A stretch of 64,000 bases of DNA from Bradyrhizobium sp. WD16 (GTDB taxonomy: Bacteria > Pseudomonadota > Alphaproteobacteria > Rhizobiales > Xanthobacteraceae). Below the pieces are notes generated by a model. That model saw nothing but the letters and a program-made list of their open reading frames with translations. It was not told where the DNA came from and searched no databases. Of the stretch, positions 26,511-34,931 are shown piece after piece. The position numbers and the translations under genes are program-made. Within the stretch, counting starts at the first letter, position 1. Each line of letters starts with the position of its first letter. Location: positions 2,646,001-2,710,000 of the forward strand of contig NZ_CP028908.1 of the NCBI RefSeq assembly GCF_024181725.1, in the 5' to 3' direction.

Positions 26511-26553
26511 AGCGTTTTCCCGCGAAGTGGATACCGGTTCGCGGGAAAGCGCT
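26511..26553. repeat. Extragenic palindrome, separate family
   Basis: AGCGTTTTCCCGCGAA and TTCGCGGGAAAGCGCT flank the loop GTGGATACCGG, with one mismatch in 16. It resembles a palindrome common in Rhizobiales intergenic regions and is unrelated to the CTAGTG family, one of which starts 18 bp further on. Confidence 0.7.
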
Positions 26554-26570
26554 CTAGTATATTAGTGATT

Positions 26571-26648
26571 CTAGTGCGGTTTTGGATCTGACGCGCGTCT
26601 GAAGAGCTCGCTGCAATGCTGAAACGAGCGTCAGATCCTCCGCACTAG
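26571..26648. repeat. CTAGTG palindrome, type C
   Basis: CTAGTGCGG, then GGATCTGACGC, a loop containing CTCGCTGCAATGCT, then GCGTCAGATCC and CCGCACTAG. Confidence 0.85.
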
Positions 26649-26824
26649 CCTTGGCCGCAGCATTTCAGGGATCGGCGCCAGAAGGCAAGGTCTTCGCGTG
26701 TCCCGATCCGAACGTCGCCCGGTCATGCGGCCGTCATCTTCAGCGCCACCCGCGGCGATCGTCCTGGAAGGACCGGTGAATTTCGCCGGTTGGCGATGAC
26801 CATGGGCGGTGTTAAGAACCGCCG

Positions 26825-27022
26825 ATGACGACCTTTCTGTCCGGTTTCCTGCTTCCCATCGCCCTTGCCAGTGTTGCCGTGGTGCTGTTGCTCGGCCTCA
26901 CCAACATGATGCGCGGCGGCTCGCCCAATACCTCGCAGCGCCTGATGCGGCTGCGGGTGCTGCTGCAATTCGTGGCGATCGTGATCGCCATGTCGGCGGT
27001 GTGGGCGCTCGGCCACCGCTGA
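26825..27022 (+). CDS. HIG1-domain (hypoxia-induced) membrane protein
   Basis: 65 residues with two hydrophobic helices (FLLPIALASVAVVLLLGL and LLQFVAIVIAMSAVWAL) joined by the conserved loop NMMRGGSPNTSQRLMRLRV. This is the HIG_1_N pattern; mitochondrial relatives modulate cytochrome oxidase. The bacterial role is unsettled. It commonly precedes the PduO adenosyltransferase in alphaproteobacteria, as here. Confidence 0.82.
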   Translation: MTTFLSGFLLPIALASVAVVLLLGLTNMMRGGSPNTSQRLMRLRVLLQFVAIVIAMSAVWALGHR

Positions 27023-27113
27023 AGACCGGCGAAGGGTAGGGTGGGGTGGAACTCGATTGGAGCTTCACCTCCAGGCCGCGCTGAAAGACGCCCGCGAGAG
27101 GGAGGCTGACGCC

Positions 27114-27686
27114 ATGGTCGTGCTCAACCGCATCTACACCCGTACAGGCGACGACGGCACAACCGCCCTCGGCAGCGGCGAGCGCCGGCCGAAATATGAC
27201 CTGCGGATTGCCGCCTACGGCACCGTCGACGAAACCAATGCTGCGATCGGCATCGCGCGGCTGCATCTCGCCGCCCGCGCCGATCTCGATGCCATGCTTG
27301 GCAAGGTCCAGAATGACCTGTTCGATCTCGGCGCCGACCTCGCCGTGCCCGAGCGCCAGGACAAGGCCGAGCGGCTGCGCCTCCTTGCCAGTCAGGTCGA
27401 GCGGCTCGAACATGACATCGATACGGTCAACGCGGCGCTGGGGCCGCTGACCTCCTTCGTGCTGCCCGGCGGCACGGCGGCGGCGGCGCACCTGCACCTT
27501 GCCCGCACAATTTGCCGCCGGGCGGAACGCCTGGTGGTGGAACTGGCGTCCCGCCCCGATGAGCCGGTCGGTGGCCCCGCGATCAAGTATCTGAATCGGC
27601 TTTCGGACTTCCTGTTCGTCGCCAGCCGGGCGGCGAACGACGACGGCGCGCGGGATGTGCTGTGGGAGCCGGGCAAGCATCGCTGA
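27114..27686 (+). CDS. Cob(I)alamin adenosyltransferase, PduO type
   Basis: 190 residues from ATG 27114. The N-terminal ATP-binding motif is RIYTRTGDDGTTALGSGER, followed by GTVDETNAAIG, FVLPGG and, near the C-terminus, RAERLVVEL and YLNRLSDFLF. It transfers the adenosyl group from ATP to reduced cobalamin. A coenzyme-B12 maker fits with the cobalamin riboswitch upstream of nrdA. Confidence 0.92.
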   Translation: MVVLNRIYTRTGDDGTTALGSGERRPKYDLRIAAYGTVDETNAAIGIARLHLAARADLDAMLGKVQNDLFDLGADLAVPERQDKAERLRLLASQVERLEHDIDTVNAALGPLTSFVLPGGTAAAAHLHLARTICRRAERLVVELASRPDEPVGGPAIKYLNRLSDFLFVASRAANDDGARDVLWEPGKHR

Positions 27687-27988
27687 ACCGGCGAAGCCGG
27701 TGAAACGGACCGGTCCCGTTTTTCGCGCGTTGACCCGCCATCGCGGGACCATTAGGTTCCGCCGCCGTCGGGACGGCAGCGGCCGGCACGCGCCCGGCGC
27801 GGTCACTGATCCGCGCACAGCCGGCCGAGGAGCGCACGGGATAAGTCGCACTAGATTCTTATATTCGTTAGTGTTCTAACAATCGCCGGATCCGCCGATC
27901 GTCCTCGGACAGGTCGGGTCCTTGCCGCAGCCGCGGCGCAGCGAAGGTTGGAGCCCTCGAGAGACAAGCTCACTGTGAAAGGGGACCG
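27687..27988. other. Intergenic region upstream of etfB with a decayed CTAGTG repeat
   Basis: There is no gene. At 27850-27880 CACTAG and TTAGTGTTCTAAC occur close together, looking like a decayed member of the CTAGTG repeat family. The rest should contain the etfBA promoter. Confidence 0.45.
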
Positions 27989-28738
27989 ATGAAGGTTTTG
28001 GTGCCGGTTAAGCGGGTCGTCGATTACAACGTCAAGATCCGCGTCAAGAGCGACGGCTCGGGCGTCGAACTCGCCAACGTCAAGATGTCGATGAACCCGT
28101 TCGACGAGATCGCCGTCGAGGAAGCCCTGCGCCTCAAGGAGGCCGGCAAGGCGACCGAGGTGGTGGTGGTGTCGATCGGCCCGGCCCAGGCCACGGAGAC
28201 CATCCGCACCGGTCTTGCCATGGGCGCCGACCGCGGCGTCCTGGTGAAGGCCGAAGGCGCCGTCGAGCCGCTCGCCGTGGCGAAGCTGCTCAAGGCGGTC
28301 GCCGACGAGGAAAAGCCGGGGCTGATCATTCTCGGCAAGCAGGCCATCGACGACGATTCCAACCAGACCGGCCAGATGCTGGCCGCGCTGCTCGGCTGGT
28401 CGCAGGCGACCTTCGCCTCCAAGCTCGAGGTCGAGGGCAGCGATTTCAAGGTGACCCGCGAGGTCGATGGCGGCCTGCAGACCGTCAAGATCAAGGGCCC
28501 GGCGATCGTCACCACCGATCTGCGGCTCAACGAGCCGCGCTATGCCAGCCTGCCCAACATCATGAAGGCGAAGAAGAAGCCGATCGCCGAGAAGACCGCC
28601 GAGCAGTATGGCGTCGATCTCTCGCCGCGGCTGGAAGTGCTCAAGACGGCGGAGCCAGCGGGCCGCAAGGCCGGCGTCAAGGTTGGCTCGGTGGCCGAAC
28701 TCGTGGCGAAGCTGAAGAACGAAGCCGGGGTCCTGTGA
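27989..28738 (+). CDS. etfB: Electron transfer flavoprotein beta subunit
   Basis: 249 residues with AAAGGGG before ATG. The family segments [35 protein letters not shown] and [13 protein letters not shown] are present. It forms a heterodimer with EtfA (next gene, ATGA-type junction) and passes electrons from acyl-CoA and other dehydrogenases to the quinone pool. It is grouped with the 3-hydroxyacyl-CoA dehydrogenase downstream. Confidence 0.95.
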   Translation: MKVLVPVKRVVDYNVKIRVKSDGSGVELANVKMSMNPFDEIAVEEALRLKEAGKATEVVVVSIGPAQATETIRTGLAMGADRGVLVKAEGAVEPLAVAKLLKAVADEEKPGLIILGKQAIDDDSNQTGQMLAALLGWSQATFASKLEVEGSDFKVTREVDGGLQTVKIKGPAIVTTDLRLNEPRYASLPNIMKAKKKPIAEKTAEQYGVDLSPRLEVLKTAEPAGRKAGVKVGSVAELVAKLKNEAGVL

Positions 28739-29682
28739 TGACGACGCTGCTGATTGCCGAACACGACAACGCTTCCCTGAAGGACGCGACCGCCAAGGCC
28801 CTCACCGCGGCTGCCGCGCTCGGTGCCGAGGTTCACGTTCTGGTCGCCGGCGACAATGCCAGGAGCGCCGCCGAAGCCGCTGCCAAGCTCGGCGGCGTCG
28901 CCAAGGTGCTGCTGGCCGAAGGCCCGGCCTATGGCCATGATCTCGCCGAGCCGCTGGCCGCGCTGATCGTCTCGTTGGCGCCCGCCTATGATGCCTTCGT
29001 CGCGCCCGCCACCTCGCGGGCCAAGAACGTGATGCCGCGCGTCGCCGCGCTGCTCGACGTCATGCAGGTCTCGGAGATCACCAAGGTGATCGCGCCAGAC
29101 ACGTTCGAACGGCCGATCTATGCCGGCAACGCCATCCAGACGGTGAAGAGCAAGGACGCCAAGAAGGTGATCACGGTGCGGACCTCGACCTTCGCCGCCG
29201 CCGGTGCCGGCGGCAGCGCCGCGGTCGAGAGCGTCGCTGCGGCGGCCGATCCCGGCCTGTCGAGCTTCCTCGGCGAGGAGGTCGCCAAGAACGACCGTCC
29301 GGAACTGACCTCGGCGAAGATCATCGTTTCCGGCGGCCGCGCGATGCAGAGCCGGGAGAATTTCGCCAAGTACATCGAGCCGCTGGCCGATAAGCTCGGC
29401 GCCGGCGTCGGTGCCTCGCGCGCCGCGGTGGACGCCGGCTACGCGCCCAATGACTGGCAGGTCGGCCAGACCGGCAAGGTGGTGGCGCCGGAGCTCTACA
29501 TCGCCATCGGCATCTCGGGGGCGATCCAGCACCTTGCCGGCATGAAGGACTCCAAGGTGATCGTCGCCATCAACAAGGACGAGGAGGCGCCGATCTTCCA
29601 GGTTGCCGATTACGGCCTGGTGGGGGATCTCTATGTGATCGTGCCCGAGCTGACCGAGGAAATCGGCAAGCTCGGACGCTGA
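28738..29682 (+). CDS. etfA: Electron transfer flavoprotein alpha subunit
   Basis: 314 residues from ATG 28738, overlapping the etfB stop by one base (TGATG). The C-terminal FAD-binding domain is clear: [55 protein letters not shown] and [20 protein letters not shown]. It is the partner of EtfB. Confidence 0.95.
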   Translation: MTTLLIAEHDNASLKDATAKALTAAAALGAEVHVLVAGDNARSAAEAAAKLGGVAKVLLAEGPAYGHDLAEPLAALIVSLAPAYDAFVAPATSRAKNVMPRVAALLDVMQVSEITKVIAPDTFERPIYAGNAIQTVKSKDAKKVITVRTSTFAAAGAGGSAAVESVAAAADPGLSSFLGEEVAKNDRPELTSAKIIVSGGRAMQSRENFAKYIEPLADKLGAGVGASRAAVDAGYAPNDWQVGQTGKVVAPELYIAIGISGAIQHLAGMKDSKVIVAINKDEEAPIFQVADYGLVGDLYVIVPELTEEIGKLGR

Positions 29683-29862
29683 CGAGGTGTCCCGGAGTGC
29701 GCCTGTGGCGGCATCGGATCCGCGGCTCCAGGCGACCGGGACCTGCCTTTCGATCCGTGGCGGCGGTCTTTCGTTTGAAAGATCGCCGCCGGCTGGACCC
29801 GGTACCGCTGGTGGCGGCTGGGCATTTCGATATAGGATGGGTGTTCGTCGCCGCGCGCGGCG
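29683..29862. other. etfA downstream region
   Basis: A GCGGCGGTC and GATCGCCGCC inverted pair near 29760-29790 could end etf transcription. No gene was seen. Confidence 0.35.
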
Positions 29863-29937
29863 CTAGTGTCCTGTCTCCGAATTACCGCTTCATTTGCCTC
29901 ACCCTCGCACGGTAATTCGGAGACATCAGGACACTAG
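29863..29937. repeat. CTAGTG palindrome, type A
   Basis: CTAGTGTCCTGTCTCCGAAT and its complement end in GGACACTAG. It is the first unit of an array of six. Confidence 0.88.
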
Positions 29938-29950
29938 CAAAATCAAAGCG

Positions 29951-30029
29951 CTAGTGTGGCTTATGTCTCGCAATTGCCTACGACAGACTGGCCGCAAAGG
30001 CGGTAGGCAATTGCGAGACGCCACACTAG
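29951..30029. repeat. CTAGTG palindrome, type B
   Basis: CTAGTGTGGC, then GTCTCGCAATTGCC, then GGCAATTGCGAGAC and GCCACACTAG. It is joined to the preceding type A unit by AAAATCAAAGCG. Confidence 0.88.
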
Positions 30030-30103
30030 TGCGGTGGATCTGATGCTCGTTTCAGCCTTGCAGCGAGTTCTTCATACGCGCGTCAGATTCAAAACCACAC
30101 TAG
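30026..30103. repeat. CTAGTG palindrome, type C, partly hybrid
   Basis: It shares CTAG with the preceding unit. The left arm is CTAGTGCGGTGGATCTGATG and the right arm CGCGTCAGATTCAAAACCAC then ACTAG, so the stem is imperfect. Confidence 0.8.
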
Positions 30104-30174
30104 TGTCCCGTCTCCGAATTACCGCTACGTTTGCCTCGCACTCGCACGGTCATTCGGAGACATAGGGACACTAG
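30100..30174. repeat. CTAGTG palindrome, type A, second copy
   Basis: CTAGTGTCCCGTCTCCGAAT, then CATTCGGAGACATAGGGACA and CTAG. It shares its first bases with the preceding unit. Confidence 0.85.
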
Positions 30175-30187
30175 CAAAATCAAAGTG

Positions 30188-30266
30188 CTAGTGTGGCTTA
30201 TGTCTCGCAATTGCCTACGAGAGGGTTGCCGCGAAGGCGGTAGGCAGTTGCGAGACGCCACACTGG
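30188..30266. repeat. CTAGTG palindrome, type B, second copy
   Basis: Same layout as 29951-30029. The right end is mutated to CACTGG. It follows the type A unit by AAAATCAAAGTG, repeating the A-linker-B composite. Confidence 0.85.
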
Positions 30267-30279
30267 AATCATAAATTTG

Positions 30280-30355
30280 CTGGTGCCCTTTGCTTTCCGA
30301 AGTTCGTTGGAGAAGATGCGGTACCGGTGTACGAGCTTCGGAAAGCGGGCACTAG
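30280..30355. repeat. CTAGTG-family palindrome, type E
   Basis: CTGGTGCCC, then GCTTTCCGAAG, with ACGAGCTTCGGAAAGC and GGGCACTAG on the other side. The left terminus has one change. It ends 19 bp before the hbd start and so lies in its leader. Confidence 0.75.
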
Positions 30356-30374
30356 GGTCCGATGAGAAGGCGAA

Positions 30375-31256
30375 ATGGCTGTAGCGATTAAGAAAGTCGG
30401 CGTGATCGGCTCGGGTCAGATGGGCAACGGCATCGCTCATGTGGCGGCGCTGGCCGGCTTCGACGTGATCCTGAACGACGTCTCCTCCGAACGGGTGAAG
30501 TCGGCTCTCGCCACCATCAACGGCAATCTGTTGCGCCAGGTGGCCAAGAAGATCATCAGCGAGGACGTCAAGAAGAAGGCGCTGGAGCGGATCTCGGCCA
30601 GCGAACGCCTCGACGACCTGGCCGATTGCGACCTGGTGATCGAGACCGCCGTCGAGAAGGAAGACGTCAAGCGCAAGATCTTTCACGATCTGTGCGCCGT
30701 GCTCAAACCCGAAGCGATCGTCGCCTCCAATACTTCGTCGATCTCGATCACGCGCCTCGCCGCCTCCACCGACCGGCCGGAGCGCTTCATCGGCATCCAT
30801 TTCATGAATCCGGTTCCATTGATGGAGCTGGTCGAGCTGATCCGCGGCATCGCCACCGACGACGTCACCTTCGACGCCGCCAAGGCCTTCGTCGCCAAGC
30901 TCGGCAAGCAGGTCGCGGTGTCCGAGGACTTCCCGGCCTTCATCGTCAACCGCATCCTGCTGCCGATGATCAACGAGGCGATCTATACGCTCTACGAGGG
31001 CGTCGGCAATGTCGAGGCGATCGACGCCGCCATGAAGCTCGGCGCCCATCACCCGATGGGCCCGCTGGAACTCGCCGATTTCATCGGCCTCGACACCTGT
31101 CTGTCGATCATGCAGGTGCTGCACGAGGGGCTCGCCGACTCCAAATACCGGCCGTGCCCGCTGCTGGTGAAGTATGTCGAGGCCGGCTGGCTGGGACGCA
31201 AGACGCAGCGCGGCTTCTACGACTACCGCGGCGAAAAGCCGGTCCCGACCCGCTAA
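30375..31256 (+). CDS. 3-hydroxybutyryl-CoA (3-hydroxyacyl-CoA) dehydrogenase
   Basis: 293 residues. The N-terminal NAD-binding motif is GVIGSGQMGNGIAHVAALAG. Catalytic-domain features are IGIHFMNPVPLMELVE with the active His, the Asn of FIVNRILLPMINEA, and GAHHPMGPLELADFIGLDTC. It oxidises or reduces short-chain 3-hydroxyacyl-CoA in butanoate or PHB-linked metabolism. It lies downstream of etfBA but is separated by the repeat array, so it probably has its own promoter. Confidence 0.93.
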   Translation: MAVAIKKVGVIGSGQMGNGIAHVAALAGFDVILNDVSSERVKSALATINGNLLRQVAKKIISEDVKKKALERISASERLDDLADCDLVIETAVEKEDVKRKIFHDLCAVLKPEAIVASNTSSISITRLAASTDRPERFIGIHFMNPVPLMELVELIRGIATDDVTFDAAKAFVAKLGKQVAVSEDFPAFIVNRILLPMINEAIYTLYEGVGNVEAIDAAMKLGAHHPMGPLELADFIGLDTCLSIMQVLHEGLADSKYRPCPLLVKYVEAGWLGRKTQRGFYDYRGEKPVPTR

Positions 31257-31399
31257 TTCCGAACTTCGTGTGTGAGTTGCGGCGACGATCGCGGCCGGTG
31301 CGGTATCGGCAGCAGGATTTCTTAACCTTCCGGCTTTAGCTTTGCGGCGCGGGCGTCGTTCAACCCGTGCGTGTTGTGTGTTGAGAAAGCCGTTTGCCC

Positions 31400-31597
31400 A
31401 TGGACATGAGCCTCGTCGCCAGCGCCCTCGCCATGCAGAGCGCCAATCTGCAGACGAATATCGCCATGCAGCTGATGAGTTCGAACGCCAAGGCCGAGGC
31501 CCAGACGGTGCAGAGCCTTCTCGGCATCGCCTCCGGCGCGGCGTCCCAGGCCAATCTTCCCGGCGGCGTCGGCGGCCGCATCGACATCGCCGCGTAA
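31400..31597 (+). CDS. YjfB-like small protein
   Basis: 65 residues from ATG 31400. The pattern MDMSLVASALAMQSANLQTN, then AEAQTVQSLLG resembles the putative motility protein (YjfB) family of small cytoplasmic helical proteins. No flagellar gene is nearby. Assignment is by pattern only. Confidence 0.55.
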   Translation: MDMSLVASALAMQSANLQTNIAMQLMSSNAKAEAQTVQSLLGIASGAASQANLPGGVGGRIDIAA

Positions 31598-31624
31598 GCA
31601 CGTCGTCGCATCGTCACGGCAATC

Positions 31625-31855
31625 TCACGCCGTCAGCATCGTCTTGAAGCCGCCGAAGATCATGCGCCGGCCGTCGAAGGGCAGCGCATCGGTCTTCATC
31701 AGGTCGGCGAGGCGCGGGTCCGTCATCACTTCGGCATTGATGCGGTCGTCGATGGCGCCATGTTCCCGCCAGACCTCGCCGGCTCTGCGCGCCAGCTGGC
31801 GATCGGCGGCGAGATTCGTCTTCGGGACGGGAACGACGAAGCCATCGACAGACAT
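31625..31855 (-). pseudogene. DUF1428 family protein with an internal deletion
   Basis: 76 residues. The N-terminus (MSVDGFVVPVPKTNL, then GEVWREHGAI) and the C-terminus (RINAEVMTDPRLADLM, then ALPFDGRRMIFGGFK) both match DUF1428, but about 40 central residues normally present between them are missing, in frame. Family members are near 120 residues. It may be a non-functional remnant or a shortened variant. It is the last gene of the minus-strand stress-type cluster. Confidence 0.7.
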
Positions 31856-31895
31856 AAGCGAGCCTCCCTGTTCCGTTGTCAGTCGCGTGGAGAAA

Positions 31896-32270
31896 TCAGG
31901 CCGGCGTCATCCAGCCGATGCCGGCGCCGCCGGGTTCGGTGAGCAAGGCGATGCGGCCGACATTGGGCACGTCGAAGATCGGTCGCATCAGCCGGGCGCC
32001 GGCGGCAACCGCCTTCTTCACCCGCGCATCGACGTCATCGACGGCGAGATAGGGCAGCCATCCCTCGGGGATGGCCTCGGAACCAGGTCGGTCGGTCGAA
32101 AACAGGCCGGCGACCGGCGTGCCGCCGATCGAGGCCACCCAATACGTGCCGCCGTCGGCCATCGGCATGCCCTCGAAGCTCCAGCCGATGGTGTCCTGAT
32201 AAAAGCGCTTGGCGCGCTCCGCATCCCGCGTCGTCAGTTCGTTCCAGTGGAAATGGCCGTGGGCCGTCAT
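31896..32270 (-). CDS. VOC (glyoxalase/bleomycin-resistance) family protein
   Basis: 124 residues from ATG 32270. One beta-alpha-beta-beta-beta unit pair is seen: GHFHWNELTTRDAERAKRFY carries the usual first metal-ligand position, and the second half (WLPYLAVDDVDARVKKAVAAGARL, then GRIALLTEPGGAGIGWM) completes the fold. The substrate is unknown. It sits in a cluster of small stress-type genes. Confidence 0.83.
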   Translation of the reverse strand: MTAHGHFHWNELTTRDAERAKRFYQDTIGWSFEGMPMADGGTYWVASIGGTPVAGLFSTDRPGSEAIPEGWLPYLAVDDVDARVKKAVAAGARLMRPIFDVPNVGRIALLTEPGGAGIGWMTPA

Positions 32271-32296
32271 GGCGGTGCTCCTCTGCTCGTTGTCTT

Positions 32297-32383
32297 TCAC
32301 GCCGCGTCGTAGGCCCGCTGCAGGGCGGCGATGTCGAGCTTGACCATCTGGAACATGGCGCGGGCGACCCGTGCGGCGCGCGT
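32297..32383 (-). pseudogene. C-terminal remnant of a PhnB-type VOC protein
   Basis: A 27-codon frame ending in MFQMVKLDIAALQRAYDA and a stop matches the conserved C-terminus of PhnB/3-demethylubiquinone methyltransferase-like VOC proteins. The rest of the gene is missing, and the sequence abuts the DUF899 stop directly. A deletion joining the two genes is the simplest explanation. Confidence 0.6.
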
Positions 32384-33129
32384 CAGCGCGCCGCCGCGGC
32401 GTGGCAGCAGGACGAGGCGGCACGGCCATATTCGTCGTGGCGTTTCACCCAGTCCATCAGGTTGTGATAGGGCCCGTTCTCGTCGCGGCCCTTCGGCGTC
32501 AGGTCGAGCAGGGCGTAGGTGGCGAGCAGGACTTCACCGCCGCGGCCGTAGCTCGAATAGGTATGGAAGATCTCGCCGCTGTCGCCGCGCGCGAACACGC
32601 TGTGGCCCTGCAGGTCCTCGATATCCATCTCGAGCGGCTGGTAGTTGTAGACCGCTTTGCCGGCGGCGCGATCCTCCGCGGTGAAGGACACGCCGAAGTC
32701 GTAGTTGAAGTCGCTGCCGTAGGACGACATCCAGGGAAAATGCCAGCCCATGCGGGCCTTGTAGGCGGCGAGCTCGCGATAGGGCGCCCGCGACACGCTC
32801 ACGAAGGCGACATCCTTCTGGGCGAGATGCACCAGCGTCGCATCGACGTGGTCGGCGCTGAAGGAGCAGCCGACGCAGCCCTCGCCCCAGCCGGGGCCGA
32901 ACATGAAGTGGTTGACGATGAGCTGGCTGCGGTCACCGAACAGGTCGGCGAGGCCGACCGTGCCGTCCGGTCCCTCGAAACGATAGTCCTTTTCGATTCG
33001 TACCCAGGGGAGGGCCCGCCGTTCCTCGGCGAGCGCGTCGCTGCTCCGCGTCAGCGCCTTCTCCCTGGCGAGCAGCGCCTTGCGTGCGGTGAGCCATTCC
33101 TCTCGCGTAGCGATAGCATGGGGAAACAT
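32383..33129 (-). CDS. DUF899 thioredoxin-like protein
   Basis: 248 residues from ATG 33129. Family hallmarks are EKDYRFEGPDGTVGLADLFG, FMFGPGWGEGCVGCSFSADH with two Cys, SRAPYRELAAYKARMGW and WVKRHDEYG. Members are predicted cytoplasmic thioredoxin-fold proteins of unknown activity. They are frequently clustered with AHSA1, ArsR and VOC genes, as here. Confidence 0.88.
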   Translation of the reverse strand: MFPHAIATREEWLTARKALLAREKALTRSSDALAEERRALPWVRIEKDYRFEGPDGTVGLADLFGDRSQLIVNHFMFGPGWGEGCVGCSFSADHVDATLVHLAQKDVAFVSVSRAPYRELAAYKARMGWHFPWMSSYGSDFNYDFGVSFTAEDRAAGKAVYNYQPLEMDIEDLQGHSVFARGDSGEIFHTYSSYGRGGEVLLATYALLDLTPKGRDENGPYHNLMDWVKRHDEYGRAASSCCHAAAAR

Positions 33130-33161
33130 CGCGTCCTCCTTCTGCTTGGCTTGTCTTGTTG

Positions 33162-33638
33162 TCAGGCGGTTTTGGCCGTGTCGAAAAAGCGCTCGAGCTT
33201 GTCCAGCGTGCCGGTCCAGCCGCGGTTGTGGCCGTCGCGGGCCGCCTCGTCGAAGAACTGCTCGTGGTGCAGCGTCAGCCAGGTGCCGTCGCCGTCGGCG
33301 CACAGCGTCACGGTGACGAGCGACTCGCGCTCCGGCGTCGAGTGCCAGGCCCAGCTGAAGCTCAGCCGCTCGTTGGTGACGACCTCGCGGTAGACTCCGG
33401 CGACCTCGTGATAGTCGCCGTCGTCGGTGGAAAAGCCGATGCGGTAGCGTCCGCCGGGGCGCACATCCATTTCGGCCTTGACCGAATCCGCAATGGTCTG
33501 GCTGGGGCCGAACCAGCGGATCAGTTTTTGCGGGTCGGCCCAGGCCTGGAAGACCTGCGAGGGCGTGGCATTGAGACGACGCTTGAGGGTAAGGGAGGGG
33601 TTGACGGCGTTGGCGGCGGCGCTTTGGGTGGTGGGCAT
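33162..33638 (-). CDS. SRPBCC/AHSA1 family protein
   Basis: 158 residues with the family start LTLKRRLNATPSQVFQAWADPQKLIRWFGP, the middle GGRYRIGF and the end GWTGTLDKLERFF. These START-like proteins bind hydrophobic ligands; the function here is unknown. The start overlaps the ArsR gene by 118 bp in another frame, implying tight coupling. Confidence 0.88.
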   Translation of the reverse strand: MPTTQSAAANAVNPSLTLKRRLNATPSQVFQAWADPQKLIRWFGPSQTIADSVKAEMDVRPGGRYRIGFSTDDGDYHEVAGVYREVVTNERLSFSWAWHSTPERESLVTVTLCADGDGTWLTLHHEQFFDEAARDGHNRGWTGTLDKLERFFDTAKTA

Positions 33639-33970
33639 GACGTCTCCTCTTCCAGAAATGTCGCGAGCCGATCGAGTTGTTCACGCCAGAACCTTGCGTA
33701 GCGTTCGAGCCAGCCGAGCGCCTCGCGCATCGGTTCGGCGTTGAGGTGACAGGTCACCGTGCGCCCCTGTTTGCGGCGGGTGACGAGGCCGGCATCCGCC
33801 AGCACATCGAGATGCTTCATCACCGCGGGCAACGACATCGGCAGCGGCTTCGCCAGTTCGCTGACCGACAGGCCGTCATTGGCCTCGAGCCGCGCCAGGA
33901 GGGCGCGCCGGCTGGGGTCGGCGAGGGCGGCGAAGGTGCGGTCCAGCGGCTCGGCGCGATTGTAAACCAT
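33521..33970 (-). CDS. ArsR-family transcriptional regulator
   Basis: About 149 residues from ATG 33970 (MVYNRAEPLDRTFAALADPSRRALLARL). The winged helix is LSVSELAKPLPMSLPAVMKHLDVLADAGLV, with the wing TRRKQGRTVTCHLN. There is no Cys metal site, so it belongs to the non-metal AHSA1-linked group. The last 35 residues are Pro-rich and overlap the AHSA1 gene. It probably autoregulates the cluster. Confidence 0.88.
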   Translation of the reverse strand: MVYNRAEPLDRTFAALADPSRRALLARLEANDGLSVSELAKPLPMSLPAVMKHLDVLADAGLVTRRKQGRTVTCHLNAEPMREALGWLERYARFWREQLDRLATFLEEETSCPPPKAPPPTPSTPPLPSSVVSMPRPRRSSRPGPTRKN

Positions 33971-34056
33971 TTGGTTAAGTATAGCGGCGCGCGAGCACCC
34001 GTCAAGCCTGTTCAGGAAATGCAACCTTGGACGGAACCGAAGCGAAGGCCGTGCCG

Positions 34057-34773
34057 TCAGCGCGGCGGAAGCGAAGCCTCGATCAGCTTGATCGCATCGT
34101 CGCTGGCCCATTCGGCCGGGCCGGCGATGGTGGCGATTTCGCAGCCGGCGCCGTCGACCAACACCGATGTCGGCATGCCGAGCGCGCGGCCGACGCTCTT
34201 GAGTTCCTGGAAAACGCGGGCGCTGGCGTCATGAAAATAACCGAGCCGGGTCAGCGCGCCGTCGCGCAGGAAGGCCTTCGGCTTGTCCGGGTCGCGGGTA
34301 TCGATGTTGATGGCGACGACCTGGAATTTGTCGCCGCCGAGCTTGGCCTGCAAGGCATCCAGCGCCGGCATCTCCTTGCGGCAGGGCACGCACCAGGTGG
34401 CCCAGAGATTCACCAGCACGGTCCGGCCATGCCAGTCCGACAGTTTCTTCGTGCGCCCGTCGGCGTCGTCGAAGGCGAGGTCGGGCAGCCTCAGGGGCGA
34501 CGCCGCCATGGTCAGGGCCGCTACCTCGCCGTGGGCGAGCGGCGCGATCCGGCGGGCGAGATCGACCGCCGGCCGGCAGGCCGGGTCGCCCGCTTCCTTG
34601 CGCATCAGGGCGCCGATCCCGTATACCCCGGCCACCGCGACCGCGGCGAGCGCGACGACGGCGCCGAGCATCAGCGGAGGCCGCCGGCGCGGCCCTTTAC
34701 GGGGCCGGTCGGTGTCACCCGCCGCGGGCGGTTCGGTCTGGTGCAACGGGGTCTGGTGCAACGGGTCGGTCAT
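34057..34773 (-). CDS. tlpA: TlpA-type thiol:disulfide interchange protein
   Basis: 238 residues from ATG 34773. A basic cytoplasmic N-terminus, which includes a tandem TPLHQ repeat, is followed by a membrane anchor (LMLGAVVALAAVAVAGVYGIGAL) and a periplasmic thioredoxin domain with active site WATWCVPCRKEMP. The cis-Pro segment is LGMPTSVLV. Bradyrhizobial TlpA reduces copper-chaperone and CoxB cysteines for cytochrome oxidase assembly. It is divergent from argH. Confidence 0.9.
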   Translation of the reverse strand: MTDPLHQTPLHQTEPPAAGDTDRPRKGPRRRPPLMLGAVVALAAVAVAGVYGIGALMRKEAGDPACRPAVDLARRIAPLAHGEVAALTMAASPLRLPDLAFDDADGRTKKLSDWHGRTVLVNLWATWCVPCRKEMPALDALQAKLGGDKFQVVAINIDTRDPDKPKAFLRDGALTRLGYFHDASARVFQELKSVGRALGMPTSVLVDGAGCEIATIAGPAEWASDDAIKLIEASLPPR

Positions 34774-34931
34774 CGCGTCCGTGTTCTTGAAGGATTTCGT
34801 CTCGACGGAAGTCGTTCTGCTAATGCCGAGCCCGCCCCTTTCGGCCATGCCGTCCGGGGAGCATCGGTCGGAAGCATTTGGGTCAGATCATACAGGCCGG
34901 ATCATACAGGCTAGGTCATAAGCGAGCAGTC

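Noticed and set aside
29863..30355. CRISPR array in the repeat-rich region
   Set aside because: The units are palindromes of several sequence types that abut or share ends. There are no unique spacers of constant length and no cas genes.
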